Made by a program: the position numbers and the translations under genes. Shown here in pieces: positions 16,560 to 25,248 of a DNA stretch of 26,327 bases. Every line of letters begins with the position of its first letter. Position 1 is the stretch's first letter. Origin of the DNA: Spirogloea muscicola (lineage: Eukaryota > Streptophyta > Zygnematophyceae > Spirogloeales > Spirogloeaceae); contig WELB01000046.1 of assembly GCA_009602725.1 (NCBI GenBank), positions 294,335 to 320,661 of the forward strand, in the 5' to 3' direction. A model generated the notes under the pieces. It made no database searches, was not told where the DNA came from, and saw only the letters and a list, made by a program, of their open reading frames with translations.

Positions 16560-18000
16560 CTCTTTGCCCCCCGTGAGAGCTTGCTTCTCGGTAGGCACTG
16601 ACCAGGGCCACAGAGGCACACTCGTTCACCTTCGGATGCACTTGTGGCTGGCTGTCACAGCCCCTCGCAGGCACCGGCCTCCTGATGGAGCGCTTCCTGA
16701 TGACACATGACTAAGCGCTTCCTGTTTGTAATGTGAAAGTCAAAGCCGAGGCATTGTCTGCAGGCGCTTCTCCGGTTCTGGCTCGCTGACTGACGCTTAT
16801 TACTCTGCTCCGTCTGCTGTTGCTGCTTGTCTTTAATTTGTCCACCATTTTCGGCTGGCCTCTCTTGGCCACCGATCAAAGTGAGAGGTATGCATCCTCT
16901 GAGAGCTCACGACGGAGACGGGGCAGACGGAAAGGAGGCAGAGGGAGGAACCTGCGCAGGTCCATTGCAAGCAGGGATTCAGCGCCTCCTTCACAACCAC
17001 CTCCACCTCCAGCATATAGAGATGTGTTGATGCCTAGCAAAAGCGCGCCTGGCATGAACTCATCCTCAGTGTGGTGGGCAAGAACACCACCTTTTCAGCC
17101 AGGCGCTTTTGCAGCATAAGGGGGAGGGCGTCGTGCAGGGCGACCTAGACGGGCTGGTGTGCGTATACACACCTTATGTCTCCATGCCAGCCACTCAGCC
17201 TGTTCAGATATTCAATCTGATGTTAAATTGCCTTCTGATGACAAAGAATAACAGAGTCCTTCATACTGGAGCTGCTCGCTGAGCTTATTAGGCCTCCACC
17301 TTCTTGCTGGTACCCCCTTTGCTCAATGCAAACGCCGACGCTCATGTCCAAGATGCACTGCATTACTGCAATACTGCGTGAAACTATCGCTGAAGAGACA
17401 GCCAGGATCGTGGACTCATCCTAACTTAACATGGAAGTTGGCGATTGAAAAGTCAGCTGCTCACTTCACTGACTGCAGCTGCCAGACATTGGCAAATGTG
17501 GAGCTCGACCGGAGGGGAGGACGCTCTAAGATACTAAGTACTCGTGTTAGATTGGCCATCGCATAGGTGTCGTGCTAGGCTTGGTTGCCTCCAATCCCCA
17601 GCCATGGCTTGACATTGAGCAGCAGCTGCAGAACCTATCCAGCACAATCGAAAAGTGGGGCAGGTGCGACAACCCATTGAGTTCTGTCGCATATATTCGA
17701 CGATCTCTCCCTTCTCACTGTCACGTACAATTAAATACGTGGTCAGGTGATGCTGACGCCAATGGCAGGGGGCACATAGATGATCAGTCGGGCTTGAGGA
17801 AGCAAGAGACTTCATTCAAGGAGGGCAAGGGCTGTGCAAAGCAAGTCCGCAAGTACTTGCCCATGAACTTGGGGGAACAGGACAGCGAGTGCAAGCGAGC
17901 AGCCACAACATGACTCAAGACCAGCTCGGTTACTGCCAACGCCCAGCGCGACCCCCGACGAAGTCGAACCCTTTTTTGTCAAGAACACGGAGAGTAGTTT
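16560..18000. other. Stretch without recognised gene
   Basis: Open frames of 90-113 codons exist at 16820-17119 (+) and 17572-17913 (+), the latter overlapped by a minus-strand frame at 17534-17815. None has a motif I know. A degraded hairpin tail (GGAGGGCAAGGGCTGTGCAAAG, about 17820-17841) lies inside the second, so at least its end is repeat-derived. Confidence 0.3.
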
Positions 18001-18260
18001 GTGCTTCTCGCACCTTTCTGCCCTTCAGACCTTGTGTGCTTTAGCGCTTTTCTGGCCCCTTCGAACCTTGTCCAATGCAATTCTGGGCTTGCCAATCACA
18101 GCCATCGCCCTGTAAGAGTCTTTCTTGTACATTCTTTGGGGCTGGCCCCTCACAGCCATCTCATTTGTACATTCTCTGGTCAATCTGGGCTGGCCAATCC
18201 CCCTGTACCATCGCCCTCTACTGGAAGAGTCTCTCTCTCTTTCACAGGCCTTAGCCAGCT
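18001..18260 (-). repeat. Array of reversed hairpin tail units
   Basis: GTGCTTTAGCGCTTTTCTGG, CCCCTTCGAACCTTGTCC, then three units each with (TAC)ATTCT, GGGCT.GCC and CACAGCCATC, ending in TCGCCCTCTACTGGAAGAGTC. It mirrors 11990-12205. Confidence 0.65.
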
Positions 18261-18357
18261 TGTTGCCCACATACCAGGACTTTTGTAAGCCCTCTGGCTC
18301 TGGCCCGGAGAATTTCGTGTATTTAGGGGGCCAGGGTACCCGCTTGCAGGAGCCCAG

Positions 18358-18394
18358 CTTCTCTGACCTGAGGCTGCTTAGCCGGGGTTACTGA
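18358..18394 (+). pseudogene. LINE terminal codons, + strand
   Basis: Encodes SFSDLRLLSRGY-stop (TGA 18392-18394), directly followed by the hairpin tail that forms the left arm of the foldback. Confidence 0.7.
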
Positions 18395-18892
18395 GTGCTT
18401 CGTAGCTGCTTTGTGTCTTCTTGTGCTTGCTTTTCTTAGCGCTTCCCCTGGCCCCCTTCTCGTCCTTTGTTCATCCTTTTTTTGGGCTGGCTTTTCCAGC
18501 CCCTACTCTCAATGGGCGAGCCCTTTTCCCTTTTGTACGGCTCGAGTTGGCCTCCCTTTCTACTTCATGCGCACCGCGCGCCTCTCCTTCCATCTTCTTC
18601 TCCTCTTACTTCGTCTTCTTCGTCTTCTACTTCTTTCATTGGAAGAGCTATTCCGTATATCTTCAGCGAGGCTGGGGCTGACATGATCGGGGGGGCTGAC
18701 AGGTGCCGCGGGGTGGGAGATCAGAAGAAAGGGCTCGCCCATTGAGGATAGGGGCTGGACAAGCCAGCCCAAAAAAGAATGAACAAAGAACGAGAAGGGG
18801 GCCAGAGGAAGCCAGAGGACGCGCTAAGAAACCAAAAGCACACAAAGAAAGAAAGCAGCTACAAATCACTCAGTAACCCCTGCTAAGCAGCC
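18372..18892. repeat. Foldback element with LINE codons at both outer ends
   Basis: Arms 18372-18527 and 18727-18892 are imperfect reverse complements. Each begins, from outside, with GGCTGCTTAGC.GGGGTTAC (the last LINE codons) and proceeds through the stop, GTAGCTGC, AGCGC, GGCCCCCTTCTCGT and the hairpin (18484 onward, 18752-18770) to CAATGGGCGAGCCCTTT. The spacer holds a reversed type-2 tail unit (18545-18592) and a TCTTCTTC-rich tract. The two LINE 3' ends therefore meet tail to tail. Confidence 0.85.
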
Positions 18893-19317
18893 GCCGGGGG
18901 AGGTGCTTCCCCGGCTATGATTCGCTCCGATCCGAGACCGTCCTTTCTGTAAGCGCGACCTCCCTCAGCCGTCGGATCGCGGCGAGCCCGAGGTGGGGCC
19001 CACATGCGCGCGCCACGTGGCCGTCGCCACAAGGCCGGCAGTTCCGCTGTGTGGGCAGAAAACGACAAAATGCCGTCAGCGCCTGGCACGAGGGACTGCC
19101 ATTAACACGTGGCGTGAAAGGATTGGCTCGGAGAGCCAGATCATGGGCGCGCGTGCGGCGCCGCTACCGCCGGCGGCGCTGCTTCGTACGGACGAGCGCC
19201 CGCCCGGGGCGGTACGGTCCCTCCCACGGCGGCGAATCTTGTTCCCCCGCAACCCCGGCCTTCCTTCCGCAAGCTCGGGGATGGGAAGAGGAGACGTCGA
19301 GCTCGGCGAGCTCCCGA
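18893..19317. other. GC-rich island with plant-promoter-like motifs
   Basis: It starts exactly where LINE coding sequence would be expected beyond the terminal codons of the right arm. It contains GAGGTGGGGCCCACATGCGC (18989-19008) and GCGCCACGTGGCCGT (G-box CACGTG, about 19010-19024), motifs common in plant promoters. Frames are open by composition. It ends at a type-2 tail unit. Confidence 0.4.
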
Positions 19318-19390
19318 AAGAGAGAGAAGGCGCGCGGGGCGCATGAAGTGAAAGGGAGGCCAATTCAAGCCAGTACATGGTTCAGGCGAA
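19318..19390 (+). repeat. Type-2 tail unit
   Basis: GAGAGAAGGCGCGCGGGGCG, CATGAAGTGAAAGGGAGGCC, AATTCAAGCCAGTACATGG, TTCAGG. Best match to 13498-13562. A further partial copy (AGGAGGCCAAACCAATCCAG) lies at 19551-19570. Confidence 0.75.
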
Positions 19391-20093
19391 GTCTACTGCA
19401 GACTGAAAGTGAAGACGTAATGTGTGTACTGGCTAATGTACCAAGTAATGGAGGGCCTTAGCGGCCGAGTACAAAGGCACGCACGTTGACAGATGCACAT
19501 GAGATTGTGGGCATGGAATGGATGACAGTGTGCTGTGAACACGAATTGGAATAGGAGGCCAAACCAATCCAGTACGTTGTTCAGGGCAAAAGGTAGGGGA
19601 TGTGGGCTACAATTAGAGGCGTTCCTTCCTCCTTGGCAGTCTCTGTGGGTAGCTTTGCACAGCTCTCGCCCTCTCTGGACGAGCTGCTTCCGTTCGAAAG
19701 GGGCGATGGCGGTGATCGTCAGAGTGAAGGAGGCCTACGTTTGAAGGGAGTACCTCCGCTTGTTTCCAGATGGATGCGGGGGCTGTGAAAAGTCGAAGAA
19801 GCTTTCGAATTGGGGCGAGGGCTGCAAAGAAGGCCAGCCCACAACGGCCAGCCCAACGACAATGGACAGGGTCCAAGGAGTAACCCAATCTGTGACTGTG
19901 CTTGCCTTGGTGCTTGGCCCGTTCGGCCCTCCAACACTCGACTCAGGCTGTCTCCCACTGGCTCGGCTCGGCCTCGGCTCGGGGTCGGGCTCGGCTTCAT
20001 ATCAGGCCCGGCTCGCCTCCTGCGGCCGCTCAACCTAGCGCTGCTGTCGCTGCCATGACGTCTATCGCCCTCTGAGCTCCCTGTTGCACCGTC
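19391..20093. other. Last repeat remnants before the gene-bearing region
   Basis: Contains a type-3 tail piece (GGCCGAGTACAAAGGCACGC, 19463-19482), hairpin remnants (GGGCTGCAAAGAAGGCCAGCCC, 19818-19839) and a GGCTC-rich stretch at 19960-20000. No LINE or tail repeats are seen to the right of about 19.95 kb. Confidence 0.5.
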
Positions 20094-20525
20094 TCAAGAA
20101 GTGGGAGCTCTGAGCGGCGGCGGTGGTGGCAGGAGGGGGTTAGCTGGAGGAGCCTCAGCTGCGGCAGCAGTTGAGCCATTGGACCTCAGCAGAGACGAGG
20201 CGAGGCGGCGTGGCGTTTGTAGAAGGCGGAGTGCCGATCCCACCAGGAGGGTCGCTGATTGTTGGCAGCGGCCAGCAGCAGCGGCGGCGGCGGCGGCGGC
20301 GGCGGCGGACGACGCGGCGTGGGATGGTAGCGACTCGAAGACGACAGACTTCCCAGGAAAGCGCCATGGCATTGGGCAGGGCCGTGGAGACGAAGCTGGT
20401 GGCGCCTCTAAGTGCGGTAGCGGCGGCGGCGGAGGAGCGGCGGCGCCTGTGTGGCACGGCACACCAGCAGCCCATCTCGCCCCCCTGAGCAGGTCATCCA
20501 TGTAGACATCCTGCAACTCCTGCAA
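20094..20525. other. GC-rich GGC-repeat block, open in several frames
   Basis: This block is dense in GGC/GCG triplets, so several frames on both strands stay open for over 100 codons and give runs of Ala, Gly, Arg or Pro. Nothing in any frame resembles a family I know. On position it may be a 5' untranslated or promoter-proximal part of the bHLH gene, or an N-terminal low-complexity exon. Open length alone should not be read as evidence of coding here. Confidence 0.35.
20274..20308. repeat. CAG/GGC trinucleotide microsatellite
   Basis: Three CAG units run into about nine consecutive GGC units, followed by GACGACG. This produces the Ala or Arg runs seen in overlapping frames. Confidence 0.9.
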
Positions 20526-20627
20526 GCCGCAGGTCGGAGCTTTACTGGTAGGGTAGCAACATGTTGCCGTTGCTGACTCAGAGGCAGAGCTTGAGAACAG
20601 AAGGCCACAAGCTGCAGGCCGGCGTGG

Positions 20628-20673
20628 GTGAGTGCGTGCGTGTGTGCGCGCGTGTGTGTGTGAGTGTGTGTTG
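20628..20673. repeat. GT microsatellite
   Basis: An interrupted (GT)n tract with GTGAGTGCGTGCG at its start and GTGTGTGTGTGAGTGTGTG at its end. It lies about 50 bp before the TATA-like site at 20721. Confidence 0.9.
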
Positions 20674-20720
20674 GAGTCTAAGCAACCAACTTGCCACCAG
20701 ACCAGCTAACATTGCGGCCT

Positions 20721-20872
20721 TATATCTTGCTGGCTTCTGAGTAGAGCGCTCGCCACCGCCGCCAGCGCTGCTCACATCGCCGCTGCAAGCCATGCACAGT
20801 ACCTTGTCGCTCTATGCCATCAGTGCCCGTGCTCAGGAGCTCTCCTTTCACGTTGGTGAGGACTCAGCTATA
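20721..20872 (+). promoter_or_regulatory. Possible promoter and first coding exon
   Basis: A TATA-like TATATCTT at 20721-20728 lies 64 bp before an ATG at 20792, in a stretch otherwise free of the repeat families. The ATG opens MHSTLSLYAISARAQ and reaches a strong donor (TTG then GTGAGG) at about 20855-20860. It could be the first exon of the downstream bHLH gene, but I could not chain its phase to the candidate exon at 21.2-21.5 kb with certainty. Confidence 0.25.
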
Positions 20873-21207
20873 TACAACTTCTGCGCTCTCGACCTGAGGG
20901 CCAGGCCACTTTGGTGCCAGCAAAGAGCTCTCATTGTGCGTCACTGCATGAAAACCTACGACTGCTTGGCAATTCTTGAATATGATCTCGGTGTTTGGTA
21001 CACCTTGATTAGTGAGCTAACGAGCTTATGAGGCACGGCGCGAGCTGCCACAGGAGCTGCGGCAGGTGACCGTGGCATGCACCCACCTGCCAGCTCACGT
21101 GAAGCTCGACCAAGTGCTCCGTGCACGACCAGCCAGATCCCAGTGTGGCTATCAAAGTGGCTACCAAGGAGGCTTGGTCCCAAGGCGGCAACGCAGGTGC
21201 TAATTAA

Positions 21208-21537
21208 GTGGGCGGTGCAGGCGCTTACTGCGACTACAATTGCCAAACCGCCAGTCTTTCCCACTACTGTCAGGCTACGGCTGTCCTCGTGGCACCCATT
21301 GATGGCACCTGGTGGTGCCCAACCACCGCTAGACCTCTTCCCGCCCTCTGCGACCGCAGCAACCACGGCAACTGCAGCTGCTGCCGAAGGCGCTGTAGCC
21401 TCCTCCACTGTTGCAGCAGATCTGTCGGTGGAGCCTAGAGCGCCGGTGCAGCTTTGGCCTGGCGGCTCCTTGCGCCATCCAGGCGAAGCGGCTGCTTCGC
21501 CACCTCCGCCACAGTACACGAGTCTGCAGCCATTGCC
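21208..21537 (+). CDS. Candidate upstream exon of the bHLH gene (low-complexity)
   Basis: An open stretch with coding-like bias reads GGAQPPLDLFPPSATAATT and onward, rich in Ala, Pro, Thr and Ser, and ends QYTSLQPLP. A good donor (GTGAGG) follows position 21537 and leaves phase 2. That phase fits an acceptor (TGTAG) just before 21823 in the next exon. The 5' boundary is unknown; acceptor-like CAG sites lie near 21199 and 21229. Low-complexity transactivation-type sequence is common in bHLH N-termini, but I cannot match this to a family. Confidence 0.35.
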
Positions 21538-21822
21538 GTGAGGCATACAGTAACCCCCCTTTTCACATCAATCATCCGTTGCCTTGACAAGCTTTGCCGT
21601 CCTCTGCCCCCTTCTGATGCAACTTGGCATGACCAGGGACACTGAACACGTATCATCATGAAGCACATGATATCAAGTACAGGAGAACTTGGCTTACACA
21701 AGCTATGTCCACAGCGGCTGCCACGAGCTGTTTCACAGTTGTTGCCCCAAACTACACGGACCCTTCACTACAAGCATACACAGCAGCTGCTGATGTTCAT
21801 GCTGCTATGGAGCTGCATGTAG

Positions 21823-24066
21823 GTCATGGCAGCTGCAGACTGTTGGCGGATCTGCTCTGGCGGCTGGGGTGTCAGGCGGCCATGGGACAATGATAGACGA
21901 CTTCGAGCACGGCGGGTCTGAAGGTGAGAAATGGGCCGCGGCTTGACAAGTAGCATGGCTAATTACTGTACTGGCTAGCTAGCCTATAGCCCCTGGAGTC
22001 CAAAATTGGCCACATGCTGCTTGTTGCTTTGGCTCTGCTTCAGAGGCTGTTGCTCACTTTGAGACTACTTTGTCGGGTGTTGGTTGGCTATCCTGCTTGC
22101 AAGTGCTAAGTGGCTATTTGTGAGTGCCAAGCTTGCAGCTGAACCCAAGACCGATGCATTCGAGGACAGCTCCGCAAGCCCCCGCACGCAGCACTCCAAA
22201 ACGGAGCAGCGGCGACGTAATCGAATTAATGAACGGTAATGACTCGGTATTGACTATGCGCTCTCTCTTGAGATTCCCTGGAAAGTACAGGAGAGGCTGA
22301 TACTATTTCTTCTTTTATTGTGATGTCTTGACTACTTTGCAACCGCTCAGCTCCATGGCACTCAAAGTCCACTTAGACTAAGCGCCGCTCTTGCAGCCAG
22401 CTTTGACGTCCACGCTGCAAGCTTATTGGCTTGCGCAGGTTCCAGGTGTTGCAAGACCTCGTGCCACGCAGGGCGACCAGCGGGAAGCGCGACAAGGCCT
22501 CATTCCTGCTGGAGGTATTCACCATCAGCATGCACAGTACATTTCTTACTTGCCTTGGTGACGAGTTGATGCGCTTGCAATGACATGCTTGCAGTACACT
22601 GCTGCCGTAGGTCTTCGTACTGGGCACACACCAGTGTACTAAAGTTCTCCAAAAATCTCAGCACCATCTAAATACAAGCTTGTGAGTTAATTGAACCTGT
22701 ATAGCAAGTGCGGAGAGATGTGCTGCAAGTTTAGGGATGAGCATATGTCACTGAGCATATCCTGGCATCTCTGATCCTGCCTTTGAGACCACTGCTGCAA
22801 AGAGGGTACTTGGCAGATGCTAGGCAGGTGAATGATGGCTGCAAAGGTATCACGTACATCCAATCCCATCAGAACCCAACTCGTGATCTGAATGATCAGC
22901 TCATGCATGCAGGTGATCGACCACGTGCGCTGGCTGCATGCAAAGATGGAGTGGTACGAGCAGGAGCTCAAGCAGCTACATGCAGGCACAGCCACTGCAG
23001 CGCCGCACCACGACAACTTACTCGTGAGCAACCCAGTAAAGGGTCACTGCAAGGGACATGGCTCCTGCTGCTGTCCCCATTGGGCAGCTGCTACAACCAC
23101 GTCGCAATCTTCGTGTTGAAGGCGCTGAGCAACTGGCAGCAACTAAGACAGGCGTGCTATCTTTTAGCGTGACTTCTGACATGTTGCTGCTGAGTCCACT
23201 TGATCTGAACATTATCCACCTATGATGGTCTTTGCATGCATGTCACCAAATGTGGAGCCTGCCGCCTGCAGGTGCGGAGGGGCATGCCACCCAGCACTTC
23301 ATATGGAGCGACGGCACCATCACCTCAAGCCCAGCAGGGGCGCTTGCTGGTCGGCGATGCCGCAGCTGACACTGCGGCCGCCAGCAGCACACCATATGGC
23401 CACTTGGTGGAGCCGACTGTCCGCCTTCCGCAGCTGACCGACGTCCATGTGGGCAGCAGCAGTGGCGGCGGCGGTAGTGGGACCCCAGTTGTGGTGCAAC
23501 CGGCGGCGGCAGCTCAGCAGCAGCAGCAGGTCTGGTGGCTGCTGATGCAGCAGCAAGCGGCACTGCGGGGCCAGCAGCTGCCAGCCCGGGCGCCGCCGAT
23601 GCTGCCACCTTGGCAGGCAGCTGAGCACACCAAGCGGCAGAGGGAGGCCGCGGAGGTGGCCGAGGGCGAGCGCCACCAGCAGTCGATGCGGCTGGACCAA
23701 GGCCATGGCGGCGGCGGTAGCGTCAGCCAACGTGGGCAGTGGAGCAAGCCAAGTACACCGACGCCGCATGCACTGGACACCTCGCCTGCTGCCCATATCT
23801 CTGCTGACGCTGCAGCTCCAAGCAATGTGGCGGCAGCACAAAGCGATGACCACCATAGGAGCAGCTGGCATGCAGCTCCACCAGGTGCAGCACCAAGTGC
23901 ATGGTCAGACAGAAGCTTGGGGCTTGGACTTGCAACCGCAGCACTGACGGCTGCACCAGCGCCTGCGGTGCCCTCGGAAAGGCCTCATGCACGGCTGTTC
24001 GGGCACAGCCTTGAGCCTGCTGGCGTCAAGCAGTCCCCCGACAGCAGTGGTAGCGATAATGGCTGA
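21823..24066 (+). CDS. BIM-like bHLH transcription factor (spliced; upstream exons uncertain)
   Basis: Five exons were read by eye: 21823-21923, 22139-22235, 22439-22514, 22913-23023 and 23272-24066 (TGA). All junctions are GT-AG and the phases match throughout. The second exon holds the basic region, HSKTEQRRRNRINER, with the His-Glu-Arg set typical of G-box binders. The third gives helix 1 and the loop (FQVLQDLVP, then GKRDKASFLLE). The fourth gives helix 2 (VIDHVRWLHAKMEWYEQEL). The T-P/S-R-x-x-H-S-x-T-E-Q-R-R-R and KRDKASFLLEVI signatures are those of the plant BIM group, partners of BES1 in brassinosteroid signalling. An acidic patch (MIDDFEHGGSE) precedes the basic region. The last exon codes about 264 residues rich in Ala, Gln, Pro and Ser, with a short Gln run; I did not find the usual BIM C-terminal motif in it. 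The true start lies upstream, perhaps in exons ending at 21537. Family assignment is from memory, without a search. Confidence 0.7.
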
Positions 24067-25248
24067 CCGAAAGTGGAGACGACGGCACCATCAACCCAGC
24101 CCTCGGCTACCAATGACGTCCAGCAACATCATTGACAAATAGGCTTCTCTTAACATAGGCAGTCGCTAATTCCCTCTCTCTCTCTTTCTCCCTATCTTTC
24201 TCCAATCCCAACATTCCCCTCTCATCATCCAACCCATCCACCTCAACTCATGCTTGCACCTGCGAAACAAGCTCAGTAACAACAGGTGCAGCCTGTTAAT
24301 TCGTGTCATATGTCATGACACTGGCTATGGCTCGCCAAAGTGCCCCACATGTTACCTCGTTAGATTGCATGCGGACATCCTCGAAACTTGTACCCAAATA
24401 CGCCGATGCCTCTGCACCAACTGCATTGGCTTGCATTGGCATTGCTCATTATGACGCCACCCACAAATCCCAGTGGCAGCATACTCTTGTTGCCAGCCTC
24501 GACAGTTTGATGGCTAGGGTGGTTAAGATGGCACCAATGCTGATTGCATCAGTTTTGAGAAGTTTATAGGCACGGCACTGTGAAATTGCGACAAGAACGA
24601 GGGCCTGAGGCAGCCAGCCCCCACCGGCTGGAGCCGGAGATCACCACAGACTCCACAAACAGGAGGTGTACGCTGTGAGGTCTAGGACTCTGCCTTGGAT
24701 TGTACGCGCAGAGTGGACCTTTTGATTGCTTAACAGTCAGACCACTCGACACCGTAAGGCCTCACTACAATCAAATTGAGAATGTCTAAGAGCTTAGCAG
24801 CGCAAATGCAGTTGCAGCATTGAGCTACATACCAGTGCAGCCCTTGACTAGAGGAGTGCCAAAGAAATTTGCTTGCCTATTTAGAGGATGAAATTCTTCC
24901 AAAAGCAAACGGTGATAGCCTAGTCAGAGCTTTCATAGGAGCCTGGTGAGAGCTCATAATTGAGGCATGTAGTTATGGTTGACAATCGCAGTCAGGATGA
25001 AACAGAAGAGGTCAACCAAGAGACTTCAAAGTTCACCCTGTACATAGGCTGTTGAGTTGGGTTCTTGCTGCGGTCAGACAAGCGACAACCAATTGGGTAG
25101 ACACAGCAGTACCAAGCTCGGCCTGGGCTTGTGCACGGAGCCGGCACATATTATCAGGAGCTCACAGCAGACTTCTGATTGTGGTAACAGCGGCAGCTCT
25201 TATAGGACCTGGCTCAAGAGCGGCCAGCCAGCGCTGAGGCACAGAAGC
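24067..25248. other. Intergenic region between two convergent genes
   Basis: This lies between the stop of the bHLH gene (+) and the stop of the SDH6-like gene (-). A CT-rich stretch (24171-24210, CTCTCTCTCTTTCTCC type) follows the first stop. The remainder has only short open frames with no recognisable motif and no LINE or hairpin-tail repeats. It should contain the 3' UTRs and polyadenylation sites of both genes. Confidence 0.6.

Noticed and set aside
16833-17119. A possible basic-region protein (RRRRGRRKGGRGRNLRR)
   Set aside because: Simple Arg/Gly run from a GGA/CGG-rich patch, with no domain around it.
20956-21546. A 196-codon minus-strand open frame opposite the candidate upstream exon
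   Set aside because: The + strand reading chains by splice phase into the bHLH gene; the minus frame has no motif and looks like its shadow.
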